Below are positions 8,899-17,417 of a stretch of DNA of 64,000 nucleotides, one piece after another. The position numbers were made by a program, and so were the translations under genes. The notes under the pieces were generated by a model, which ran no database searches, was not told where the DNA came from, and saw nothing but the letters and a program-made list of their open reading frames with translations. How positions within the stretch are numbered: the stretch's first letter is position 1; the number at the start of each line of letters is the position of its first letter. Origin of the DNA: DATKCT01 sp035513055 (GTDB lineage: Bacteria; Verrucomicrobiota; Verrucomicrobiia; Verrucomicrobiales; DEV007); assembly GCA_035513055.1 (NCBI GenBank), contig DATKCT010000027.1, forward strand, positions 1 to 64,000, given 5' to 3'.

Positions 8899-9321
8899 CT
8901 ACGGCTGCAGGACCAGGGGAATGACGCAACGCGGCGGCGGGAAGCCTTCCCCGTCCGACGCGTCTTCTTCAAACACCTCCAAGTGACCGATTTGGCGTTC
9001 AGCGACGGAATAGGAAACAGTGAAGGCAAAGCCCGCCGGACCGTCGACCCCGCCGCCAGAGGTGAATCCGCTCGCGAGCAGGGCCCCGCTGCGCGCCCGC
9101 AGCCGCCACTGGACATTGGACTCGAAGGTCCGCGAACATCCGTGCGCCGCGAACCCGCTGCTGACGCGTTGACCCGGCGAGGGAGAGGTCACGAACACAA
9201 AAGCCCCGTTGAGCGCGCCATCCGCATTGGAACATACATCCAGGCTGGTCGAGGCACACCCGGCCAGTCCCGCGACTCCCAAGATCGCAGCCGCGGCCAG
9301 CTTCCATGGAAACCGCTTCAT
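8899..9321 (-). CDS. lipoprotein with Gmad2 immunoglobulin-like domain
   Basis: The protein has 140 residues. A lipoprotein signal with lipobox LAGC (Cys22) is followed by a single beta-sandwich domain matching the Gmad2 pattern: VTSPSPGQRVSSGF, then HGCSRTFESNVQWRL, and a C-terminal FEEDASDGEG stretch. Gmad2 domains occur in spore-germination and other exported proteins and are thought to bind other proteins or cell-wall polymers. The gene's 3' end lies beside the start of the CRTAC1 gene, and the two could share a transcript. Confidence 0.72.
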   Translation of the reverse strand: MKRFPWKLAAAAILGVAGLAGCASTSLDVCSNADGALNGAFVFVTSPSPGQRVSSGFAAHGCSRTFESNVQWRLRARSGALLASGFTSGGGVDGPAGFAFTVSYSVAERQIGHLEVFEEDASDGEGFPPPRCVIPLVLQP

Positions 9322-9442
9322 AATGCAATACTACACGGCCGGCGATGATCGCGTCAATGGGCGCGTTCACGCGGCCTCGGAGATCGAGCTGCCGCGGCTA
9401 AAGAGCTGTTGATCTACTCTGCAACGCCGCGTCGCGAGAGTA

Positions 9443-9530
9443 GTCCCACCGTTTTTCTGGGACAGAGGGCCGCGCCGACGCCGGAGGCGTCGCAGTCCGT
9501 AGCCGGTGGTGAGCGCAGCGACACCACCGG
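9443..9530. repeat. cluster of three inverted repeats (REP-like element)
   Basis: Three stems occur in a row in the 298-base gap between two minus-strand genes: GTCCCA/TGGGAC (9443-9448, 9458-9463), GACGCC/GGCGTC (9477-9482, 9486-9491) and CCGGTGGTG/CACCACCGG (9503-9511, 9522-9530). No coding potential is visible. Such strings of hairpins are typical of dispersed palindromic elements, but I see no second copy in this window. Confidence 0.55.
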
Positions 9531-9619
9531 ATCACTCTTTTTTTGCGACAGGGGCGCGCGAAAACGAGGGAGCGGCAGCGCTCAGTGGAGAGATGAGGCA
9601 AGGGACGCTCTGCCAGACC

Positions 9620-12600
9620 TCAATCGCCAAGGACATGGATGGTGTTGTGCAACACTCCCTGCGCCTCCCTGCCGGATCGAGTCCGGACTCGCCAGACGAT
9701 TTCCATGCCCCAAGTAGGGGCCAGGCCGGGCAGACCGAGCGTGAGAGTCCGTCCGTCCTCGGCGAGTGTCACCGCATCGAGAGCAAGCGCTCTTTCGTTG
9801 AGGTGCGGCGAACCGTAGCCGGCGCTGCGGCGCAGGTCCCACACTTTCACGGCAAAGCGCTCAAGCTCCTTTACGGCGGCCGGATCGAGATCCTCGCTGA
9901 ACACCAGTTCCATCCGTCCCTGACGGGCCCGCAAGCCTGTGGGCAGGCAGACCGGTTCACCCGTGTATCGCAGACGGTAGAATCCGCCCGCTTCGGTCTG
10001 GTTGCCTCCCCAGGCAAACAGGCCGGACAGGTAGAGCTGTCCATCGGCTGGATGAAAACGTCCGCGCATCACTCCCGTCGGAAACTGCGGGATAGGCAAT
10101 TCGCACATCCCGCCCTGCGCCACGCCCCCGATGGTTTCGTGGGGAACCACGTACACTTTGCCATAACCATAGGAGAGATTCAGCAGCGACCCGTTCAGCG
10201 GGCCCCAGGCGTCGCCCTCCACCCAAACTAGCTCTGCCGGCGACCGGTCGAAGGTGTTTGTGATCCAACACAGGGGCTGTTCCATGGCCTGGTCGGAGCT
10301 GTCGGTGACATGATGATAACCGAACATGTTCCCATAGAAACCGCCGTCCCGGACCCAGTTGATGCGGTTCTTGGGATTCCAGTGCCCTTCCTGATCGGTG
10401 ACGATATAGGTTCCGTCAGGATTGAGGCAGACGCCGTTGGCGGCGCGAAACCCCGTCGCCAGAATATCGGTGCGTGATCCGTCGGCGCTGACCCGCAGCA
10501 ATGTCCCGTGGTGGGGCACGAGTGCATCAAGGGCGTGTCGTGCGGATTTGGCGTAATAGAGATTCCCCGCGGCGTCGGCCTGCAATCCCATGGCGAACTC
10601 GTGGAAGTGTTCCGTGACCTGGTGATCGTTGTTGAAACACTCGTAGAAGTCGGTTTCGCCATTCCCGTTGTGGTCGTGCAGACGGACAATCTGATCACGG
10701 CAGGCGACATGGACGACGCCATTCAAGATTTTGAGACCAAGTGGTTGGAACAATCCCGAGGCGATTCGCGTCCAGCGAAGCGTGGCCAGGCGTCCGGCGA
10801 GGCCGCTGACAACCCAGACATCGCCCATCCAGGTGCAAACGGCGGCACGGTCGCCGTCCGGGAAGAAATCGAAGCCGCCGAGCCGCATCCAGGAGTTCCA
10901 TGGATTCGCCTCGCCATCGGGCGTGACGATGGTGTCGACCGCGAACGGACCGGTCGATTCGCCATAGACGCCTTCCGTGGTCACTTCCTGGTCCCAACGC
11001 CGCGTAGCGCCCTCCAGCCAATCCTGGGGCCCCGGAGCGCCGGTGAAATCCGCGGTCAGCGCTTCGAGCGACGCCTCGTCGAGCCTCGAGGTCGACACTA
11101 CGAAACGAAGCGGCGTCGCCTTTGCGGAGATGCGCGCCACGTGGAAGCCCTCTTCCAAAGAGAGGGCGACGCCATCGGGCCCGTGCAGGGCGACTTGCAA
11201 GCCCTCTTCTTCTGGCGCGGCTCGAAGGGCCAGATCCCGGCGGGACGGCCCCACTTCGAGTGTCCGCGTGAAGATGGGAACCGCGCCGTAATCGATGAAT
11301 CCTGGCGTCTCCAAAATCTCCGTTTCTCCGACGGTGTAGCGCAGCGTCACACGGTCCGCAAAAGTGTGGAGTCCACGATACCGGGCCCAGGACCCCGGCA
11401 GCGGTCCGTAGGGTTTGCCGTCCCTGCCTAGCAAGCGCGGGTCTTCCCAGGAACCGGTCTGGGGATGGGCCCAGCCGGGTCCCACGGGGTTGACCCAGGC
11501 GCGATTCCCGGTGATCGAAGTGTGGGTGCCGTGGGAACCGTCGAAAGCGATGCCTTTCCAGTCGACAAAGGACTCTCCGGAACTCGCGGCGGCGACGCGG
11601 AGGGTGTCATGATCGTAAATGATCCAAGCCCGCCCTTTGGACACACCGCCTGGTCCGGGATCCAGCCGGACTGCGATCCCTTTGTAGGCGATGTTGTCAG
11701 GGGCGACCTCGTAAGTCCACATGAGGAAGGGACCGAAATCCATCCGCTCGTATGGGGGCGTGGCGTCCAGGTCTTGGCCGGGCGCCGCGGCCTCGATTCC
11801 CGGCCGGCCTCGCGGCAATCCCTTCAGATAGGCGGGGGTGACCGCGGCGTATTGAGAAGGGTTGGCGTCCTTCAGGAATGCTTCACGGATGTAGTGGATG
11901 ACATCGTATTTCTGCCGGGGCGAGTACTGCGGCTGCGGAACCATCAACTCGAAGCCGTCGGCGAGGGTGCGAAACATCCGGTACGGATCGTGTCCGTTGC
12001 GAAAGGGAGCTTCCCAGAATTTCAGCGCTGTGGGCAGCGTGCCTTCCCGCCCGGGAACTCCGTGGCATGTCAGGCAGAGCGTTTGATAAATGGCCTGACC
12101 GCGCTCGAAGCTCGCTTGATCGCAAGAGGCGATGAGCGCGGCGTGGTCGCACTCGTCCAACGGTTGGAACCACAGTTCCGAGACGAGAAATCCGGCTGGA
12201 GCTTCCAGCGCGACCGGAACAGGGCGTCCCTCGGCCGACGCCCAACCCGGATGCAAGGACGGGCGGGGCTCGGGACGCCATTGGAAATCCGGCGTGTTCC
12301 CTTCGTCTTCGCGGCCAGAAACCAGAAGGCCGGCGGCTTCTGGATCCAGGGCCCGCTGGTAGAAACGGACCCACTCGATGTCTCCGTGATAGTCCCCTCC
12401 GAAATTGCTGGCGGCGGAGCCGATCTTGAAAACATGGCCATCCGCGTCGGAACGCTGAAAGTCTTCACGATACACGATCTGCCCGCCCTCGACTTGAAGC
12501 GTCGCGGTGGAATCCTGGACGACGAGCACGACGGTGCGCCATTCGTCATCGTCGATCTTGTTAGGCAAAGTGAGAGCGCCGACCCAGCCGATGTCGTAGA

Positions 12601-13279
12601 CGAGCCGCCCTCCTCGCACGAAAAGCGCCTTGGCGTCCGGTTGCCACTCGCCTTCCGCAGGAGCACGGGCGAAGAGGGTCCCGCCGTCCGTCGTGCGAAA
12701 GCGCGCCGCGACGGTGAAGTCGCCGGACGTCGAGAGTTTTTCGTTGGATTCCGAGTCACCGGCCTGAAAGAAGGCCCGGCCCGCGGCGCGACTTCCGGGA
12801 ATCTCGATGTCCTGACCGATCGCGCGTCCGTCGTTCCAAAGACTATAGATTGCCGCCGCTCCGGGTTGATGGGAGTAAAGGAGATCGATCTCGGTCCATC
12901 CCGCCGAGGTCGCCGGAAGCGCTGCTTTGAGGGAATCGCCCAGAACGATCGCGGAGTCCGTTTTCAGTGCTGGAGCGTGGTATCGCAGGTGGAGACGAAA
13001 ATCGGCGTAAGCCCCCAAAGTTGTGGTCAGGTCCCGAGCGGCCTCCCAAGTTTGGTCCTGCTGGGCGACGCGCCACCCCGGCGGAAGCGTTTCTTGAAAG
13101 GGCGCCACGCGGAGTCCGGTCGAGACCTCCTCCGCATGGAGTCCTGGCGAGAGAAAAAGGAGCGTTGTGAGCAGCAACCCCGCGCTCGGGGAGAAGAGTG
13201 GAGCGCGCGCGGCAGGCGACGATTCGAAGGTTGTGTCTATCAAAAGAAACGGGGCGGTGAAAGAGGGCGCGGAGGTCAA
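9620..13279 (-). CDS. large exported sorbosone-dehydrogenase-like protein with LamG-like and cytochrome c domains
   Basis: The protein has up to 1219 residues. In order: a signal-peptide-like segment ending near PGLHAEE, a LamG-like domain (about 170-325), a cytochrome c domain with CLTCH near residue 400 and a distal GFELMVPQ methionine candidate, a large beta-rich region typical of PVC proteins, and a C-terminal beta-propeller resembling glucose/sorbosone dehydrogenases (about 825-1125). The TTG at 13279 overlaps the upstream stop (TTGA), suggesting translational coupling. No ATG precedes the signal segment, and another TTG at 13177 would start just before its hydrophobic core, so the start is uncertain. 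It probably oxidises or binds sugars in the periplasm and passes electrons to its own haem. Confidence 0.8.
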   Translation of the reverse strand: MTSAPSFTAPFLLIDTTFESSPAARAPLFSPSAGLLLTTLLFLSPGLHAEEVSTGLRVAPFQETLPPGWRVAQQDQTWEAARDLTTTLGAYADFRLHLRYHAPALKTDSAIVLGDSLKAALPATSAGWTEIDLLYSHQPGAAAIYSLWNDGRAIGQDIEIPGSRAAGRAFFQAGDSESNEKLSTSGDFTVAARFRTTDGGTLFARAPAEGEWQPDAKALFVRGGRLVYDIGWVGALTLPNKIDDDEWRTVVLVVQDSTATLQVEGGQIVYREDFQRSDADGHVFKIGSAASNFGGDYHGDIEWVRFYQRALDPEAAGLLVSGREDEGNTPDFQWRPEPRPSLHPGWASAEGRPVPVALEAPAGFLVSELWFQPLDECDHAALIASCDQASFERGQAIYQTLCLTCHGVPGREGTLPTALKFWEAPFRNGHDPYRMFRTLADGFELMVPQPQYSPRQKYDVIHYIREAFLKDANPSQYAAVTPAYLKGLPRGRPGIEAAAPGQDLDATPPYERMDFGPFLMWTYEVAPDNIAYKGIAVRLDPGPGGVSKGRAWIIYDHDTLRVAAASSGESFVDWKGIAFDGSHGTHTSITGNRAWVNPVGPGWAHPQTGSWEDPRLLGRDGKPYGPLPGSWARYRGLHTFADRVTLRYTVGETEILETPGFIDYGAVPIFTRTLEVGPSRRDLALRAAPEEEGLQVALHGPDGVALSLEEGFHVARISAKATPLRFVVSTSRLDEASLEALTADFTGAPGPQDWLEGATRRWDQEVTTEGVYGESTGPFAVDTIVTPDGEANPWNSWMRLGGFDFFPDGDRAAVCTWMGDVWVVSGLAGRLATLRWTRIASGLFQPLGLKILNGVVHVACRDQIVRLHDHNGNGETDFYECFNNDHQVTEHFHEFAMGLQADAAGNLYYAKSARHALDALVPHHGTLLRVSADGSRTDILATGFRAANGVCLNPDGTYIVTDQEGHWNPKNRINWVRDGGFYGNMFGYHHVTDSSDQAMEQPLCWITNTFDRSPAELVWVEGDAWGPLNGSLLNLSYGYGKVYVVPHETIGGVAQGGMCELPIPQFPTGVMRGRFHPADGQLYLSGLFAWGGNQTEAGGFYRLRYTGEPVCLPTGLRARQGRMELVFSEDLDPAAVKELERFAVKVWDLRRSAGYGSPHLNERALALDAVTLAEDGRTLTLGLPGLAPTWGMEIVWRVRTRSGREAQGVLHNTIHVLGD

Positions 13280-14679
13280 CCGAGGAGAAGGGTCTGCTCG
13301 GCGGTTTCGAGCTCAAAGCAAGCGGTCAGTTCGGAGTCCTTCTGGTGGAAAGTGCCGGGGGACAGATCTTTGGATGAGGAGACTTCCCGCAGCGGAACAG
13401 TCGTTCCCGCCCGCGACACGGCCGGGGGTTGTGTCGCGGATCGCTCCAAGCGGAGCGTGAACGCGGGGCAGGCAAAGGGAGCGCGGATTCTCAGCGTGTC
13501 GGCCGTCCGTTCCAATTGGGTCAGTTCCTTCGCGCTCCAATAGCGCGCCAGTTCGCTGAGTTTCATCCAGATCAGGTTGTCGAAGCGCTCGTGGAGGCGG
13601 CGGACCACTTCCTGGAAGACCTGGAAGCCGCGCTCCTCGCCATTCCAGTGGATACCGGTCCAATGGCAGACCATCATGGCGGGTTCGCCGCGGGTTATGA
13701 CGTCGACCATGCGCCCACGTTGCAGATCAGGTGTGATGAAACGGTCCGGTCCGGCCGGTTCGACGTTGTCCCAACCGCCGGTCCAATCGCCGGTGCAACC
13801 GATGATGCTGACCACGCAGCGGGGATCGGATCCATCCAGACCGGAAGCGCACTCGACCCGCGGGGCGACGCTTTCTTCGCCTTCATCGTAGAGATGACGG
13901 AAATAATGGGGGATCTCGGCTCCGAAGACGTCGCGAACCGATTCCAAGGTAGCCTGGGCGAGTTCGGGTAACGCCCGGTTGCCATATCCGCCGGGGGTGG
14001 TGACGCCTTCACAGGGCAGACCAACATTGCCGAGAATCTGCAAGGAATAGGCTTGGTAGGCGGCGATCTCGTCCACGCTCCTCCCGGTGGTCCAATCCCA
14101 ATTCTCCATGAACTCCGGTGTGATGTCAGGGTAGGGATGTCCGGTCTTCAGGTCGATGACCCGGGTGTGGGTGACCATTTCCGGATGAATGTCCCAGTTA
14201 GGCATGATGATGCCGCGGACCAAGGCGATGCTTTCCTCGAGTTCCCGGCGTGACCACCCGGGGAGTTCGCGATCCAAGCGGCCGACGCAGGCAGGGAAAG
14301 GAACGACGCTGTATTTCCCTCTGACCCCGTGTTCGGCGCACCATTCTCCAAATTTCCGGACGAAAGCGTCCGGAATCTCGAGGGGCCATTCCTTCCAATT
14401 GCGATGGTAAACTTCGCGCCGTCCGTTCCAGGCCGCGTCGAATTGGGGCATCGCGAAACGGTTGAGGTTCACCAGGCAGGTCGAGTCGTCGATGATGAGC
14501 CCGACCGGGACCCGGTTGCGGGGGTTGAGGACCGTCGCGCCGGCGCCGGATTCCGGGCGAGCGCCGGGTTCCTGACTATGGATGCGGGCTCCCCCGCCCA
14601 GGGCGGCGGCGGCCAGCAATCCGCGGGTTGAGGTGTTGAGAAAATGGCGGCGGCTATTGTGGGAGAGGGTCGGGGACAT
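13276..14679 (-). CDS. Tat-exported polysaccharide-deacetylase-like protein
   Basis: The protein has 467 residues. It opens with a twin-arginine signal (SRRHFLN at 9-15, then a hydrophobic LLAAAALGGGA stretch). The mature part begins with VPVGLIIDDSTCLVNL, resembling the first metal-binding strand of NodB-like deacetylases, and contains HPEMVTHTRV and TTPGGYGNRALPE, which fit that barrel fold. The full set of catalytic motifs is not certain. It is translationally coupled to the sorbosone-dehydrogenase/cytochrome gene downstream, suggesting joint action on an extracellular carbohydrate. Its exact substrate cannot be read from the sequence. Confidence 0.7.
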   Translation of the reverse strand: MSPTLSHNSRRHFLNTSTRGLLAAAALGGGARIHSQEPGARPESGAGATVLNPRNRVPVGLIIDDSTCLVNLNRFAMPQFDAAWNGRREVYHRNWKEWPLEIPDAFVRKFGEWCAEHGVRGKYSVVPFPACVGRLDRELPGWSRRELEESIALVRGIIMPNWDIHPEMVTHTRVIDLKTGHPYPDITPEFMENWDWTTGRSVDEIAAYQAYSLQILGNVGLPCEGVTTPGGYGNRALPELAQATLESVRDVFGAEIPHYFRHLYDEGEESVAPRVECASGLDGSDPRCVVSIIGCTGDWTGGWDNVEPAGPDRFITPDLQRGRMVDVITRGEPAMMVCHWTGIHWNGEERGFQVFQEVVRRLHERFDNLIWMKLSELARYWSAKELTQLERTADTLRIRAPFACPAFTLRLERSATQPPAVSRAGTTVPLREVSSSKDLSPGTFHQKDSELTACFELETAEQTLLLG

Positions 14680-14819
14680 CGCGACGAGGATAAAACGGGT
14701 CCGGCTGGACTTCCCGGGGGAGAAGATGGGCCTTCAGAGCGCAAGGCTACTCTCAGGGAGGACTGGGCTCAAATGGATACCGCGCGCCCCATTTGGCTCA
14801 TCAACCCGCGCTCGAACAC

Positions 14820-15060
14820 ACGCGTCTAGTCGATTACGAGATCCCGGAAAGCTTCAAAAACAAGCGATGGCGGAAATCGAACGCGGAGAAGCCGGCGAGT
14901 TTGACGAGGCACTCGAGGGGCTGGATCGCACCGAGTGCGGTATCGCTTCAGGGCAGTCAAGTCGTTCCGCAGCGCATGGGCCAACTTGCCGCCAGGGCTA
15001 CGGCGTAGCGCGAAGGCTGCTTTTGAGATCTTCGCGCTAGACCCGGTCGACACCGCTTTC
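14820..15060 (+). pseudogene. decayed RelE/ParE-type toxin-antitoxin remnant
   Basis: This lies in a 389-base gap. One frame contains KLQKQAMAEIERGEAGEFDE, which looks like the C-terminal helix of a small antitoxin but lacks a proper N-terminus. Overlapping it, in another frame from a GTG at 14935, is VRYRFRAVKSFRSAWANLPP and FEIFALDP, resembling the first half of a RelE/ParE-family toxin. Similarity fades near HHSCSGGG, where the frame runs into the 3' end of the next gene. Both partners look truncated. The remaining bases of the gap (14680-14819) show no gene. Confidence 0.4.
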
Positions 15061-15068
15061 GTGAAACA

Positions 15069-16001
15069 TCATTCTTGCTCCGGCGGCGGAGCAGCCGGCT
15101 CGTTCTCGCCGTCCTTGCCCAGGATCTTCCAGGCCGTCACCGAACCCTGCTCGATTTTCAGCCGGCCTTCCGCGCGCGGGTCCGCCCAGTCCACTGGTTC
15201 GGCAAGCGGCGCCGCGTCGAAGGATCCGGCTCCGAGCCTGAGGATGCGGAGCCAGCGCAACTCCGGAGCTTTGTCAGGATCCTGGGAGACCCGTGCTTGG
15301 AGGTAGAAACGGCTTTCGTCTTTCCGGCCGGCGTAAGCGGCGAGGAAGGCGACCCAATCTTTGAGGGCTTCCGCGCCGGCATCGGCGTCGAGAAGGCCGG
15401 CGGCGAAGACGACGAGCGGCGTGGCGCTTCGGAGCAATTCCCCATATTCCGGACGCCAGTCGACTGCGACCTCAGCGCGGGGATCATAAAGAGCCAGGGT
15501 ATTCTCATCGACGAGGGCGGCTTGGAGCTTCCCGATTGTGCGGTAACCGGCGGCCACGGCGTCGGGATTCTCCTGATTCTGCATGAGATCGACGCTGAGC
15601 CAGGCGGTGTTGCGCTGGATGGCCTCGCGGAGCCGGGGATTCCGGGAACGCTGCCGTTCCGCGTCGGGATTTACGAAATAGGGTTCGGAGAATTCGAGAA
15701 TGCTGAAGAACACTCCGTCGATGGCGGCGACGAAGACTTCCTCGGTTCCACTGACAAAGTAGCCACCCCGGCCCGGCTCGTCGGCGGGTTCGAGGCCGAA
15801 GGCGTCCCGGATGTGATCGCCCAGCCCGGTTTCGTCGAGCAACGCGGGGAAATCGCGGAGCTGGACGATGCCGATGATGACCGGGTTGTCTTCCTCTTCC
15901 TGCGCGGTGGAGATCTGGATGGGCAGCGCAAGAGGCAAGCTGGCGACGGCGCTCAGGAACAACCGTTGAAGGCGCATTGTGAGGGGAGCGGCCGCTTTCA
16001 T
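15069..16001 (-). CDS. exported protein of unknown function (possibly DUF4261-like)
   Basis: The protein has 310 residues. A signal peptide (…LFLSAVASLPLALPIQISTAQ) is followed by a single globular region and an acidic, proline-rich end. The segment NTAWLSVDLMQNQ with TIGKLQAALVDENTLALYD is reminiscent of DUF4261-type proteins, but this is only resemblance. The ATG at 16001 lies just after the stop of the metallo-hydrolase gene; a second ATG at 15977 is also possible. No function can be assigned. Confidence 0.65.
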   Translation of the reverse strand: MKAAAPLTMRLQRLFLSAVASLPLALPIQISTAQEEEDNPVIIGIVQLRDFPALLDETGLGDHIRDAFGLEPADEPGRGGYFVSGTEEVFVAAIDGVFFSILEFSEPYFVNPDAERQRSRNPRLREAIQRNTAWLSVDLMQNQENPDAVAAGYRTIGKLQAALVDENTLALYDPRAEVAVDWRPEYGELLRSATPLVVFAAGLLDADAGAEALKDWVAFLAAYAGRKDESRFYLQARVSQDPDKAPELRWLRILRLGAGSFDAAPLAEPVDWADPRAEGRLKIEQGSVTAWKILGKDGENEPAAPPPEQE

Positions 16002-16013
16002 TTCATTTATCAG

Positions 16014-17405
16014 TTATAGCTCGACGCTCTCCTTGAGCGCAGGGAGGGCGGCTTCGATCCCGTGCCGCTCGCGGATGAGTCGCGCCAGTTCTGTGCGCGG
16101 CGTATCTTCGCCGTGGGTCAGGAAGACGCGGGGACGGGAGGGGGCGATCGAGTCGAACCAGGCCAACAAATCGGTCTGACCGGCGTGGGCGCTGAAGCCG
16201 TTGAGCGTGTGGATCTGGGCGCGGACGGCGATTTTCTCGCCGTAAATGACAACGAAAGGGTCGCCGGCGATGAGGCGACGGCCGAGCGAGCCGTGGCTCT
16301 GGAAACCGGCGATGAGGACGTGAGTTCCGGGCTTCCAGAGGTTGTGCTTGAAATGGTGGAGGATGCGTCCGCCGGTGCACATGCCAGAGCCGGCGAGGAC
16401 GAGGAGGGGTCCGGATTGATCGTTGATGCTGCGCGAGAGATCCGCGGTGGCGCAGAGCCGAAGGGTGCGAAGGTCCTCGCGGAGAGGTTTCTCCCGGAGA
16501 AAGGCCGTCATTTCTTCGTCGAACAATTCCTGGTGCCCGGCATAGATGCGCGAGGCTTCAATGGCCATGGGGCTGTCGAGAAAGACCGGGAACGGGGCGA
16601 TGTGTTTGTTGCGAAAAATCCAGCCCAAGAGAGCCACGATCAGTTGGGCGCGGCCGACGGCGAAGGTAGGGACGAGGATCTTGCCGCCGGTCTCGACGGC
16701 GTCGCGCACGATGCCGATGAATTCGGCCACGGTATCCCGAAAAGGGCGATGATCGCGATCGCCGTAGGTCGATTCGAGGAAAACGGCGTCGGCAGTGTGG
16801 AAAGGTTCGTAATCGCGGAGAATGGGCGCGCCCTTGGGTCCGAGATCGCCGGAAAAGACGACGCTCCGGGTTGTTCCTCCATCCTCAACCATAAGTTGGA
16901 TGCTAGTAGAACCTAGGATATGACCGGCTTCGGCCCACACGGCCGCGATCCCGGGCGCCACGGGAGTGGTCTCGCGATAGGCGACGGGACGAAGCTGATT
17001 CAGGATTTGTTCGACATCTTCGGCGGTATAGAGAGGTTCAACCGGCGCTCGACCGGCACGCCGGAGGCGGCGGCTCTGGCGTTCTGCATCGGATGCTTGT
17101 AAGCGCGCGGCATCGCGCAGAATCAAGGCGGTTATCTCGATGGACGCGGGAGTGGTGAGGACTGGGCCCATGTAGCCGAGTTGGGCTAGTAACGGCAGGC
17201 GGCCGGCGTGATCGAGATGCCCGTGCGTCAGGAGGACGGCGTCGAGTCGAACGCCGCGCCGCAAAGGAGGGCGATTGAGCCGCTCCGTTCTCCGGCCACC
17301 CTGGAACAATCCACAATCCACCAAGACCCGGGCCTTGGAGGTCTCCACCAGATAAGCGGAGCCGGTCACTTCGCCTCCGGCGGCTCCGAGGATGTGGATT
17401 CTCAT
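16014..17405 (-). CDS. beta-CASP metallo-beta-lactamase-fold RNA/DNA hydrolase-like protein
   Basis: The protein has 463 residues. It shows the MBL metal motif HGHLDHAG (H61, H63, D65, H66), later MBL motifs (HILGSTSIQL, FSGDLG), the beta-CASP insertion (VPTFAVGRAQLI, LDSPMAIEAS) and the C-terminal RMMBL motif (LNGFSAHAGQTDLL, LTHGEDTPR). Family members are mRNA-processing or single-strand nucleases related to CPSF-73. A role in RNA processing is likely but unproven. It is cytoplasmic, with no signal peptide, and the downstream exported gene begins 13 bases after its stop. Confidence 0.88.
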   Translation of the reverse strand: MRIHILGAAGGEVTGSAYLVETSKARVLVDCGLFQGGRRTERLNRPPLRRGVRLDAVLLTHGHLDHAGRLPLLAQLGYMGPVLTTPASIEITALILRDAARLQASDAERQSRRLRRAGRAPVEPLYTAEDVEQILNQLRPVAYRETTPVAPGIAAVWAEAGHILGSTSIQLMVEDGGTTRSVVFSGDLGPKGAPILRDYEPFHTADAVFLESTYGDRDHRPFRDTVAEFIGIVRDAVETGGKILVPTFAVGRAQLIVALLGWIFRNKHIAPFPVFLDSPMAIEASRIYAGHQELFDEEMTAFLREKPLREDLRTLRLCATADLSRSINDQSGPLLVLAGSGMCTGGRILHHFKHNLWKPGTHVLIAGFQSHGSLGRRLIAGDPFVVIYGEKIAVRAQIHTLNGFSAHAGQTDLLAWFDSIAPSRPRVFLTHGEDTPRTELARLIRERHGIEAALPALKESVEL

Positions 17406-17417
17406 GCGCCGGGATCT

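Noticed and set aside
11465..13543. A 692-codon open frame on the plus strand opposite the cytochrome/dehydrogenase gene
   Set aside because: Composition is that of an antisense shadow; the minus-strand frame has clear domains and a haem site.
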